Part shown: piece after piece, positions 7,860 to 15,282 of the stretch
Layout: each line of letters starts with the position of its first letter
How positions within the stretch are numbered: position 1 is the first letter of the stretch
NCBI GenBank assembly: GCA_028817255.1
Contig: JAPPQA010000147.1
Coordinates: forward strand, 1 to 24,172
Direction: 5' to 3'
Length of the DNA: 24,172 nucleotides
DNA from: Gammaproteobacteria bacterium
GTDB taxonomy: Bacteria; Pseudomonadota; Gammaproteobacteria; Porifericomitales; Porifericomitaceae
Translations under genes and position numbers: made by a program
Notes under the pieces: model-generated
Databases searched by the model: none
What the model was told of the DNA's origin: nothing
The model's input: only the letters and a program-made list of their open reading frames with translations

Positions 7860-10800
7860 CTACGGAGCCGCTTCGTGCTCCGGAGCCAGCGTTTTGGCGA
7901 CGCGGAAACCGACGTAGCTGTACCGTTCCATCATATTTTTGCGGTTGCGGTTGGAAGAACGCAGGTACTGCAGATCGCTGTCCCAGGAACCGCCGCGCAC
8001 CACGCGCCGCAGGCAGTCTCCCGTATCCCAGGACGACCCGTCCGTTGGCGCCCCGCGGTAACTGCCGTTCCAGCAATCCGACACCCACTCCCACACGTTG
8101 CCGTGCATATCGTGTAGGCCGAAGCCGTTTGCGGGGAGGCTTCCCACTGTCGCCGCGTATTCATGGCCGTCCGCGCTGCCGTACGCATTCGCTTGTTCGG
8201 CACTCCACGTGTCGCCGAAGGCGTATTTCGTCGCCGTTCCCGCACGCGCTGCGTACTCCCATTCCGCCTCCGTCAGCAGCCGGTACGGTTCGCCTGTTTT
8301 GGCACTCAGCCATTCCGTGTAGGCCATCGCTTCGCCCCAACGGACGTTCACCACCGGATTGTCTTTGGCCTTGGGGAACGGGGCCGCGGGAGCCGCCTGG
8401 AAAACGTTGTACTCGGCCACCGTCACCTCGTAGATGCCTATCGCCAAGAGGTACTGTATGAAGACCTCATGTGCTGGGCGCTCGTCTTCGGTGCCTTCGC
8501 CGCTCAGATCTCCCATGCGGAAACTCCCCATCGGCAATGTCACCATCTCGGGGCAGGTATCGCAGTCCCGGAAACGCCGGCCCGCCGCATTCCCCGCGCG
8601 CATGTATTTCTGCTGGGCTTGTTTCAGTCTGGAAGCGCCGGGAATTAGCCCGCTTCCCTCTTGCAGCAGTGTCAGTGCGGCCCCGTTGCCTTCTTTCCGG
8701 GCTGTTTCCTCCGCCAACCGCAGGTAGGTGTCCTCGAAGGAGCGGTATGCCCGAGCCAGGAACGGGTCGTCGTTCGGCAGTTCCTCCTGCAATCTGTGCA
8801 GGGTAATCCTGGCGGCGGCGACGTCGCGGTCGAGCAATTGCGTCAGCAGCGTCACTTTTACGGGCTCCAGCGGTCCCGATTGTTCCCCGCTTCGCTCCCG
8901 GTCCTGTCGGTGCCGGACTTGTTCTATTGCCTGTTCGATATCGGTGTGGGCCGTTTCCAGGAGAGCCGTTTTCCCGGTGATTTGTTCGACACGGTCCAGT
9001 ATGCCGCGGGCATCGGCGAAGCGGTTTTCCGCGGCAGCTTGTTGCACCGCCGGCAGGTATATCTCGGCGACCTGGTCTCGTGCCCGCTCCGGCGTCGGAT
9101 CGTCCGGCGGCAACAATCCATCCAGGCGCCGCAAGAGGGACCGTACCCGGGCTTCCCATTCGTCGTCCCCGGCCCGGGGTTGCGCAATCAGCACTCCGAG
9201 CTTGACGCGTTCGTCGCTGGCAAACTCGCGCTGCATCTTTTCCCGTTCGGCGCCTGTCGCGCGCGCCAGCGTTTGCGCCTTATTCTTGAAGTCGCGCAGA
9301 TCGCGGTCGTCCGGGGCAAGGGCCAGGGCCGGCAAGATATAGTTCAGCGCCTGTTGCGGGTTGCCCAGGGAACAGGCTTTGTCCGCGGCCTGTCGGTAGG
9401 CGGCGATGAGGCGCGGGCTCTTCAGCAGCGGGTGTTCGGGAGCGGCGACGGCCAGGATCTCCAGCACGTCAGTGATATCCTCGGCCTGATTGTCGGCCAG
9501 CAAGTTGCCCGCCGCGAGATGCGCTTCGTATTGCCGGCTTAACTCTTGGAGCAGCAGGGCCTTGCGCTCCTTTACTCCGAAGCGCAGCGCCTCCAGCCAC
9601 GGGGTGTCGGGATAGAAGCTCTCCGCCCGCTTCAGCATCTGTTCCGCCCGCGGGAAGTCGTAGCTCCCCTGCTCGGGCATCGTAATTTCCTCAACGGCTA
9701 TCTGGAAGGACCGTTGCAGGGTGTAGCCCGCTATGTCCAGGATGCGCTGGCGTTCGTCCGCGCGGTATCGATCCAGCGTTTCCAGGGTCTGGATGATGGC
9801 CTGTTGGTCTCCCTGCTCCAGGACCGTGATCACTTGGTTGATTTGGCGGTGGCGTACGTATTCCAGAACCGGCCAGAGGCCGGCCAGGAGGAGTGCCGCC
9901 GTGGCCGCCGTCGCCCAGAGCTTCCAGGAACGTTTGCGCGGCGCCGTGTCGTCCTCCTCTTTTGCCCAGGCTTGGTATTGGCTCTGCCACATTTTGGTCG
10001 CCCGCGGAGGCTTGCCCTCCAGTTCCGCCAGCCAGGTGGTGATGTTGGTGCTGCGGTTCTTGCGCTTGAAGGCCAGCGCCTGTCGCAGCGCTTGCATCTG
10101 TTGCGGGCTCAGGTCTTTGACGGGGGCTGGCGTCAGGCCTTTGTCACAGGCGACGTTGGCGGGTATTTTGCTGAAGGGGTGCTCGCCGGTAAGCAGTTCG
10201 TAGGTCAGGCAGCCCAGTGCGTAAATGTCGTCACAGGGGTCGGGGCTTTTCTGCTCCAGCATTTCCAGGCTGGCGTAGGCCGGGGTGAGCGCGCCCAGTT
10301 TGCCGGCGTCGAACAGCGTATGGGTATGATCGCTGGACAGGGGATCGGTCAAGACGCGGGCAATGCCGAAGTCCAGCAGCTTCACGCTCTTGTCATGGAG
10401 CATGAAGCAGTTGCTGGGCTTGAGATCGGCATGAACGATGTTCTTCTGGTGAATGTATTTGAGGGCCTTTCCCAGATCCCGGATGATCGGCAACGCCTGC
10501 TCGAGGGGCAGCCCGCCGTTAGGGATTACGGTGCGCCGGATATAGATATCGAGCGGCAGCCCCTCCAGCAGCTCCATGAGGATGTAAACCTGGTAGCTGT
10601 TGGCGCTGAGCCGGTCGAAGTCGTAAACGGTGACAATGTTGGGGTGAGTCAGCCGCTGCTGCCTGCTGAACTCCCGTTCCATGGCAATGAAGGCCTCGGG
10701 ATGTTGCTTGAAGTCTTCATTGAGCAATTTGACGGCCAAATAGGGATTCTGGTCTCGGGCCTCCTGCTTCAGCAGGTCTATGCACTTGAAAACTTTGCCC

Positions 10801-11453
10801 ATGCCGCTCTGGCCGATAAGTTTCAGCAATTTGAAGCGATTCCGGATGACACTGCCCACATCCAGCGTCTCCGCCTCGTCCTCTTGTTGCTCCGGCGGTT
10901 GGGATTGTGCGTGCAGGGGGTCGTTCGATGGACCGTCTATCTGGCCCTCGTTCGGTTCACGGTTCGGCAGGACGGGCGCGTCGCTGATCTCCGAGGCTGG
11001 CAGGAAGTCCAAAAGGCTGGGGACCTTGGTCGGCGCCTCGTTCTCCGCCGCGTTTGCCATGGCCAGCGCGTCTCGCACATCCTGGGCGGTTTTTGCCTCG
11101 CGGTCGGCGGAATGCGCAACAGGGGCCGCGTCGCCGTCCGCGGCATTCGGAGCATCCGTCCCCCGCTCCCTGGCGTTCATGGCAATCACGGCCGCACCCT
11201 GGCGTTGTTGCTGCGGTTGCTCGGCCCGCATTTTGTCAGCGATATGTGTCTGGCACTGCACAATATGGCGCTTGACAGAGGAGTACAGCCCGATGCTCAG
11301 CAATCGTTCTACGTAAGCATGCTCCAGTTGCTCGAGCATGGACTCCGCCAGTTGCGGTTGTTCGTCCAGCAGTTCTTCAAGCCGGGAGCACAGGCGCGCG
11401 ATCCCGACTTTGCCTTCGCCCAGGGCGACTAAAGTGCTACGGAAATCTGGCAT
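7860..11453 (-). CDS. Membrane Ser/Thr protein kinase with C-terminal FGE/SUMF1-like domain
   Basis: The 1197-residue protein has several parts. Residues 1-70 form a helical N-terminal module. Residues 75-195 are an acidic, Gln-rich linker. A Hanks-type kinase spans about 206-470, with glycine loop GQSGMGKV (214-221), Lys242, HADLKPSN (341-348) and DFG (361-363). One membrane helix lies at about 510-531 (ATAATAALLLAGLWPVL). Residues 535-950 are helical and TPR-like. A formylglycine-generating-enzyme-like domain spans about 963-1190 (CPEMVTLPMGSFRMGD, LTEAEWEYAARAG, GNVWEWVSD, RVVRGGSW). The kinase is intracellular and the rest probably periplasmic. HRD is HAD and APE is SLE here, yet the catalytic Lys, Asp and DFG remain. 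The FGE-like domain lacks the paired catalytic cysteines after RGGSW, so it probably binds something rather than oxidising cysteine. No Shine-Dalgarno is visible before the ATG. Some chlamydial Pkn1-type kinases share the kinase-FGE layout. Confidence 0.9.
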   Translation of the reverse strand: MPDFRSTLVALGEGKVGIARLCSRLEELLDEQPQLAESMLEQLEHAYVERLLSIGLYSSVKRHIVQCQTHIADKMRAEQPQQQRQGAAVIAMNARERGTDAPNAADGDAAPVAHSADREAKTAQDVRDALAMANAAENEAPTKVPSLLDFLPASEISDAPVLPNREPNEGQIDGPSNDPLHAQSQPPEQQEDEAETLDVGSVIRNRFKLLKLIGQSGMGKVFKCIDLLKQEARDQNPYLAVKLLNEDFKQHPEAFIAMEREFSRQQRLTHPNIVTVYDFDRLSANSYQVYILMELLEGLPLDIYIRRTVIPNGGLPLEQALPIIRDLGKALKYIHQKNIVHADLKPSNCFMLHDKSVKLLDFGIARVLTDPLSSDHTHTLFDAGKLGALTPAYASLEMLEQKSPDPCDDIYALGCLTYELLTGEHPFSKIPANVACDKGLTPAPVKDLSPQQMQALRQALAFKRKNRSTNITTWLAELEGKPPRATKMWQSQYQAWAKEEDDTAPRKRSWKLWATAATAALLLAGLWPVLEYVRHRQINQVITVLEQGDQQAIIQTLETLDRYRADERQRILDIAGYTLQRSFQIAVEEITMPEQGSYDFPRAEQMLKRAESFYPDTPWLEALRFGVKERKALLLQELSRQYEAHLAAGNLLADNQAEDITDVLEILAVAAPEHPLLKSPRLIAAYRQAADKACSLGNPQQALNYILPALALAPDDRDLRDFKNKAQTLARATGAEREKMQREFASDERVKLGVLIAQPRAGDDEWEARVRSLLRRLDGLLPPDDPTPERARDQVAEIYLPAVQQAAAENRFADARGILDRVEQITGKTALLETAHTDIEQAIEQVRHRQDRERSGEQSGPLEPVKVTLLTQLLDRDVAAARITLHRLQEELPNDDPFLARAYRSFEDTYLRLAEETARKEGNGAALTLLQEGSGLIPGASRLKQAQQKYMRAGNAAGRRFRDCDTCPEMVTLPMGSFRMGDLSGEGTEDERPAHEVFIQYLLAIGIYEVTVAEYNVFQAAPAAPFPKAKDNPVVNVRWGEAMAYTEWLSAKTGEPYRLLTEAEWEYAARAGTATKYAFGDTWSAEQANAYGSADGHEYAATVGSLPANGFGLHDMHGNVWEWVSDCWNGSYRGAPTDGSSWDTGDCLRRVVRGGSWDSDLQYLRSSNRNRKNMMERYSYVGFRVAKTLAPEHEAAP

Positions 11454-11466
11454 AAAAGGGAGGCGT

Positions 11467-11488
11467 CTGCCCTTGAGGAATAGGGCAG
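11467..11488 (-). other. Hairpin in the kinase gene leader
   Basis: CTGCCC (11467-11472) and GGGCAG (11483-11488) form a perfect 6-bp stem with a 10-base loop, ending 13 bases before the kinase ATG. No Shine-Dalgarno is seen between hairpin and start. It could modulate translation. There is no U-tract, so it is unlikely to be a terminator. Confidence 0.3.
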
Positions 11489-11510
11489 CATTGTAGGGGC
11501 GAGGGCGGGT

Positions 11511-11609
11511 TTACTGCGAGCCTCCTTGTGTCGCGTACGGTAACCCGACGACCTCAGCCAGAACAGCCAGCTTTGCATTGTTTGCACCGTTTGTTTTGTA
11601 TGGCTGAAT
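11511..11609 (-). pseudogene. Possible remnant of a glutathione S-transferase N-terminus
   Basis: Reading from 11609 to the TAA at 11513-11511 gives 32 residues, including NGANNAKLAVLAEVVGLPY. This resembles the first beta strand, turn and helix of GST N-terminal (thioredoxin-fold) domains of the YghU/YfcG/Ure2 type (Y-T-x-G-T-P-N-G-x-K-V-x-I-x-L-E-E-x-G-L-P-Y). There is no ATG: the expected start position reads ATT, although GGAGG lies 11 bases upstream. The stretch is less GC-rich than its surroundings. It stops after about 30 residues where a GST needs some 200. I read it as a decayed gene fragment; a chance match in a short frame is the alternative. Confidence 0.3.
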
Positions 11610-11613
11610 CTCT

Positions 11614-11643
11614 ATTATACCTCCAATATATAGACTAAGTCCA
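11614..11643 (-). promoter_or_regulatory. Putative sigma70 promoter for the kinase gene
   Basis: TGGACT (11643-11638) and a perfect TATAAT (11619-11614) are separated by 18 bases in the most AT-rich part of the spacer. Transcription would start near 11607, giving a leader of about 150 bases that includes the hairpin at 11467-11488. The -10 overlaps the region upstream of the GST-like remnant, so this promoter may have belonged to that gene. Confidence 0.4.
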
Positions 11644-11883
11644 TGCCGCAATAGGGGCCCGGACATAGGGCGCCTGGGATGGCGTCGGAGGAGGCCCAAG
11701 GGGGCGAGCATCCGCCGGGCATGGCGGGGTTCCGGGGGTTGCGGGAACCGGCTCCTTGAAGGATGGGGCGCAACCCCGTCGCCGCGGCTCGGGTGGTGAC
11801 CGTGCCGGTTTTGTGCGCCTCCGGTGGGGTGACCGCCGGTTGTGTCTGCCGGCAAAAGCCGGGGCTGGCGTCGGATGCTGTTT
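11644..11883. other. GC-rich spacer with hairpins downstream of the isocitrate dehydrogenase gene
   Basis: I see no supported gene here. On the minus strand, just after the dehydrogenase stop, CCGGC-TTTT-GCCGG (11862-11849) can fold into a tight hairpin but no U-tract follows. A second inverted repeat pairs GGTTCC (11728-11733) with GGAACC (11744-11749). An imperfect direct repeat built on GGTGACCG...CCGGTT occurs near 11795-11815 and 11828-11844. The hairpin may stop transcription weakly or protect the transcript's 3' end. Confidence 0.35.
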
Positions 11884-12900
11884 TCAGCGCAGCCGGCGTA
11901 CGATCTCGGCAGTGAATTGCCTCGTGTTGGCGTCGCCGCCCAGATCGGGGGGGCGTACCCCGGCCTGCAGGGTGTCGCCGATGACTTGGCGCAGGCGCTT
12001 CCCCAGGCCGTGTTCGCCCACATGTTCCAGCATCATGGTGGCGGCCAGCATCAGGGCGCAGGGATTGGCAACGCCCCGGCCTGCGATGTCCGGCGCGGAT
12101 CCGTGCACGGCCTCGAAGATGGCTGCGTCGTCGCCGATATTGCCGCTTGCGGCCAGTCCCAGCCCGCCGACCAGCCCGGCGATCTCTTCCGAGAGGATGT
12201 CGCCGAACATGTTGGTGGTGAGGAGCAGATCGAATTGCGAGGGGTCAAGCACCAACTGCATGGCGCAGTTATCTACAATGCGGTCCTCGATCTCCAGCCG
12301 GTCCCGGTAGCGTTGCCCAATTTCCATGGCGGTCTCCAGGAACAGCCCGGTGAGGGTCTTGAGGATGTTGGCCTTGTGCACGATAGTGACCTTGCGGCGG
12401 CCGTGGTCCAAGGCGTAGCGGAAGCCGAAATCGGCGAATCGCCGGCACCCGAAGCGGGTGATGATGCCCGATGCCTCGGCCACGGCCTTGGGATCGCCGG
12501 CGATGGGAACGTAGTGCTCTACGCCCACGTACAGGCCCTCGGTGTTTTCCCGCAACAGCACCAGGTCTATGTCCTCGAAGCGCCCACCTCTGTAGAGCGA
12601 GCGGGCGGGGCGTACGTTGGCGTAGAGATTGAAGATCTCCCGCAACCGGACATTGGCCGAGCGGAACCCGGTGCCGATAGGGGTGTTCAGCGGCGCCTTC
12701 AGCGCGAGCCGGGTTTGCCGGATGCTGGCCAGTACCGGCTCGGGGAGCGCGTCGCCATGCTTCTCCACGGCGGCAGCGCCGGCTTGTTGTCGGTCCCAAC
12801 GGAAGGGCGATCCCAAGGCATCCAGCGCCTCCAAGGTGGCCGCCATGATCTCAGGACCGACTCCGTCTCCCTCAATGAGGGTCGCTGGTATTGGTTTCAT
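11884..12900 (-). CDS. NAD-dependent isocitrate dehydrogenase (isopropylmalate dehydrogenase superfamily)
   Basis: It oxidatively decarboxylates isocitrate to 2-oxoglutarate in the citric acid cycle. The 338-residue beta-decarboxylating dehydrogenase shows the substrate loop NTPIGTGFRSANVRLRE (72-88, Arg87), Arg97 (ANVRPAR), Arg118 and Tyr124 (RENTEGLYVG), Lys176 (VHKANI), and metal ligands near Asp210 and Asp234 (DNCAMQ, MFGDILSEE). The cofactor loop reads HGSAPDIAG; Asp271-Ile272 occupy the place of Lys-Tyr in NADP-specific E. coli Icd, indicating NAD. The LYANVRPAR and ENTEGLYVGVEH blocks fit NAD-IDH better than isopropylmalate dehydrogenase, and no leu genes are nearby. Homoisocitrate dehydrogenase is a less likely alternative. 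The ATG at 12900 has AGGAG eight bases upstream. It lies 78 bases after prc on the same strand and may be cotranscribed. Confidence 0.88.
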   Translation of the reverse strand: MKPIPATLIEGDGVGPEIMAATLEALDALGSPFRWDRQQAGAAAVEKHGDALPEPVLASIRQTRLALKAPLNTPIGTGFRSANVRLREIFNLYANVRPARSLYRGGRFEDIDLVLLRENTEGLYVGVEHYVPIAGDPKAVAEASGIITRFGCRRFADFGFRYALDHGRRKVTIVHKANILKTLTGLFLETAMEIGQRYRDRLEIEDRIVDNCAMQLVLDPSQFDLLLTTNMFGDILSEEIAGLVGGLGLAASGNIGDDAAIFEAVHGSAPDIAGRGVANPCALMLAATMMLEHVGEHGLGKRLRQVIGDTLQAGVRPPDLGGDANTRQFTAEIVRRLR

Positions 12901-12931
12901 TGTTTGGGCTCCTGCCGCGCCGCGCCCCCGG

Positions 12932-12948
12932 CCGCCTGCGGGAGGCGG
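12932..12948 (-). other. GC hairpin between prc and the isocitrate dehydrogenase gene
   Basis: CCGCCT (12932-12937) and AGGCGG (12943-12948) form a 6-bp stem with a 5-base loop in the 78-base spacer. No U-tract follows on the minus strand, so it is at most a weak terminator, pause or RNA-processing site. Confidence 0.3.
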
Positions 12949-12978
12949 TCGGCGGGTGTCGCCGAAGCGTCCCTGCGC

Positions 12979-15096
12979 TCAGCTCGGTTGCAAGTCGGCG
13001 GCTTGCGAAACGGGGGGGGTGGCGGTGAGGTCGCTGAGGATGCGGGTTGCCTCCCGTAACAGCAGGTCCACTTGATCCAGCAGGTAGTTGCTGCGCTTTT
13101 CCTGCCCTTCTTCGTCGGCGTCCCGCTCGCCGGAGAGACGGCCGTCTTCTTCCTTTTGCAACGCAAGCAGCTCCTGATGCTGTTCCCGGCGCTTTGTTTC
13201 CCGCAACGAGACCGTGCGCCGCTCCCGGTTCTCCAGGGAGATCTGGATCTCCTTGCGCAGCAATTCGAAATCGGGGTCGGACGCGACCCGCTCCAGATGC
13301 TTGCGGCGCAATTGTTCGATGGAGACTGTCGGCGGCGGCAGCGGGGAGTAATCCAGCGGGTGCAACGTGTCCCAGCGCAGGGCGTTCTCCAGGGCGCGTT
13401 CGCCGTAGTCGGAGTCGTTCTCGGCGGTGGGAAAGACGATATCCGGCTCTACCCCCCGGTACTGGTTGCTGCCGCCGCTGATGCGGAAAAACTGGGCGAT
13501 GGTCGTCTTCAGCTTGCCCAGGTCTTCGCTGTCCGACTGGTAGTAGCGATTGAGGTCAAGGATGTTCTGCACCGTGCCTTTGCCGAAAGTAGGCTCGCCG
13601 ATGATAATCCCGCGCCGGTAGTCCTGGATGGCGCCGGCGAAAATCTCCGAGGCCGAGGCGCTGCTGCGGTCCACCAGCACGGCCAGGGGGCCGGTGTAGA
13701 GGACCTCCGGGTCGGAGTCGTGATTGATCTCGATCTTGCCGCGGGAGTCGCGGGTTTGGATGATGGGACCGGTCTTGATGAACATTCCGGTAAGTTCCAG
13801 GGCCTCGCGCAACGAGCCGCCGCCGTTGCCGCGCAGGTCAATCACGATACCCTCGACATTCTCTTCCTTCAGCCCGGAGAGCAAATTGCGTACGTCGCGG
13901 CTGGTGCTGCGGTAATCTTCGTCGCCGCGGGTCTGGGCCTTGAAGTCCACGTAGAAGGAGGGGATGTCTATGACCCCGATCTGTCGTTCTTCCGGCAATT
14001 GGATGGTGAAGGATTGTGCCGCCCGCTGTTGCAGACGCACTTTGTCCCGGGTCAACCGCACGATCCGGGTCGGTCCTTCCGGCCCCCGCCCTTTGGGCAG
14101 GATCTCCAGCCGCACGATCGAGCCCTTGGGGCCCCGGATGAGGTCAACCACGTCGTCCAGCCGCATCCCGATCACGTCGGATAGTTGCCCGCTGCTGCCT
14201 TGGCCGACGCCGACGATTCGGTCCTCGGCCTCCAGTTCGCCGCTGAGGGCGGCGGGGCCGCCCAGGATCAGCCGCTGGATCGTCGTGTATTCGCCGTTGG
14301 TGGAGTGCAGGACGGCGCCGATTCCCTCCAGGGACAGTTGCATGCTGATGTCGAAGTTTTCCGAGGTGCGGGCCGACAGGTAGGAGGTGTGCGGCTCGAC
14401 GGCTGTGGTAAAGGAATTGATGAAGACTTGAAAAATGTCGTCGCTGTTGCGTTGCATGATGGCCGTCTCTATCGAGCGGTAGCGGCTGGCCAGGGTCTCC
14501 CGCGCCTCGGCGCCTTCTTTGCCGGCCAGGTGCAGGGAGAGCAGGTCGTTCTTGACTCGTTTGCGCCAGATCTCGTCGCGTTCTTTGAGGGAGACGGCCC
14601 AGGGCCCGTCGCGCCGATCATAGGTGTAGTTCTCGTCCGCGGTGAAGTCGAATTCCCCCTCCAGCAGGGACTGCGCATGGCGCACCGCTTGCTGCACCAG
14701 ACGGCGGAACTGTCTGTAGATCTCGAAGGCAGGTTCCAGGTTGCGGGTCAGCAAGGCCTCGTCAAGGCGGTAGCGGTATTTGATAGAGAAGTCGTTTACC
14801 TGTTCCAGCATGAAGAACTGCCGGTTCGGGTCCAGGGCCTTCAGGTAGTTGTCCAGCACCTGGTCGGAAAGCGCATCGTCCACGCGGACTTTTTTGTAGT
14901 GGTAGTTCTTCAGTATGTGCAGGATGATCCCCGTCGCGCGATTGTGTTTGAGGTCCGGGATTAACTGTTCTTCCGGCACGTACAGGAGTTCGCGCTTGGC
15001 CGCCGCCGGCGCCGCGGCGGCTGTAGCCGCCGCGAGCGGCAGCAAGATCAGCGCCGCCGCCAACCGGGCGGTGGAACGTTTCCAGGTGCTTTGCAT
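12979..15096 (-). CDS. prc: Tail-specific (C-terminal processing) periplasmic protease Prc/Tsp
   Basis: Prc is a periplasmic S41 serine protease that degrades or trims proteins with nonpolar C-termini, including lipoproteins and cell-wall hydrolases in E. coli. From the ATG at 15096 it has 705 residues. A signal peptide (about 1-33, AALILLPLAAATAAAAPAAA) is followed by the N-terminal helical domain. A PDZ domain lies at about 245-330, and the protease core has the Ser-Lys dyad Ser481 (RSSASASEIF) and Lys506 (EPTFGKGTVQ), with Asp492 conserved. A charged C-terminal helical region completes it. Spacing of Ser, Asp and Lys (11 and 25 residues) matches the E. coli enzyme. GAGG sits seven bases before the ATG at 15096; an ATG at 15102 is too close to that site. 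It leads the isocitrate dehydrogenase gene. Confidence 0.95.
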   Translation of the reverse strand: MQSTWKRSTARLAAALILLPLAAATAAAAPAAAKRELLYVPEEQLIPDLKHNRATGIILHILKNYHYKKVRVDDALSDQVLDNYLKALDPNRQFFMLEQVNDFSIKYRYRLDEALLTRNLEPAFEIYRQFRRLVQQAVRHAQSLLEGEFDFTADENYTYDRRDGPWAVSLKERDEIWRKRVKNDLLSLHLAGKEGAEARETLASRYRSIETAIMQRNSDDIFQVFINSFTTAVEPHTSYLSARTSENFDISMQLSLEGIGAVLHSTNGEYTTIQRLILGGPAALSGELEAEDRIVGVGQGSSGQLSDVIGMRLDDVVDLIRGPKGSIVRLEILPKGRGPEGPTRIVRLTRDKVRLQQRAAQSFTIQLPEERQIGVIDIPSFYVDFKAQTRGDEDYRSTSRDVRNLLSGLKEENVEGIVIDLRGNGGGSLREALELTGMFIKTGPIIQTRDSRGKIEINHDSDPEVLYTGPLAVLVDRSSASASEIFAGAIQDYRRGIIIGEPTFGKGTVQNILDLNRYYQSDSEDLGKLKTTIAQFFRISGGSNQYRGVEPDIVFPTAENDSDYGERALENALRWDTLHPLDYSPLPPPTVSIEQLRRKHLERVASDPDFELLRKEIQISLENRERRTVSLRETKRREQHQELLALQKEEDGRLSGERDADEEGQEKRSNYLLDQVDLLLREATRILSDLTATPPVSQAADLQPS

Positions 15097-15176
15097 GGCC
15101 ATACCTCGTTTATTGTCTATGCGCGGGGCTGGCGGGGAGCGATGCGTCTCCACCGCGGCCCCGGCCTTGTATCGCT

Positions 15177-15205
15177 ATTATAATGCGTCGTTGCCGCCAA
15201 GTCAG
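15177..15205 (-). promoter_or_regulatory. Putative sigma70 promoter for prc
   Basis: CTGACT (15205-15200) and TATAAT (15182-15177) lie 17 bases apart on the minus strand, matching 4 of 6 and 6 of 6. Start would be near 15170, giving a leader of about 75 bases. The -10 lies in the palindrome ATTATAAT (15177-15184), so a -10 can also be read on the plus strand, but no -35 is found there. Confidence 0.45.
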
Positions 15206-15270
15206 CGTCCCGCTGTCTTTCTGTCCGGTTTTTGCGGCCCGCGGGTAGCTCTGCGCGCGGGGATTCGGGA

Positions 15271-15276
15271 TATAAT
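15271..15276 (+). promoter_or_regulatory. Consensus -10 placed for a leaderless hydrolase transcript
   Basis: A perfect TATAAT ends seven bases before the A of the hydrolase ATG (15283), so transcription would begin at or next to the start codon. No ribosome-binding site is present between, consistent with leaderless translation. No -35 match is seen at 16-18 bases, which weakens the call. Confidence 0.35.
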
Positions 15277-15282
15277 CGAGCG

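Noticed and set aside
7864..7881. Inverted repeat GGAGC/GCTCC over the kinase stop codon as a terminator
   Set aside because: The 5-bp stem lies within the coding end and no U-tract follows, so it does not meet intrinsic terminator criteria.
9546..11432. 628-residue open frame antisense to the kinase gene
   Set aside because: It is a complement of a clear kinase/FGE gene, with no recognisable domain and no ribosome site.
11511..12023. 170-residue minus-strand frame reaching from the spacer into the isocitrate dehydrogenase gene
   Set aside because: Most of it is an out-of-frame reading of the dehydrogenase and a low-complexity spacer. Only the last 32 codons look protein-like and are reported separately as a possible relic.
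15179..15184. Plus-strand TATAAT as the hydrolase promoter
   Set aside because: It is the other strand of a palindrome that has a credible -35 only for prc; no plus-strand -35 is present.
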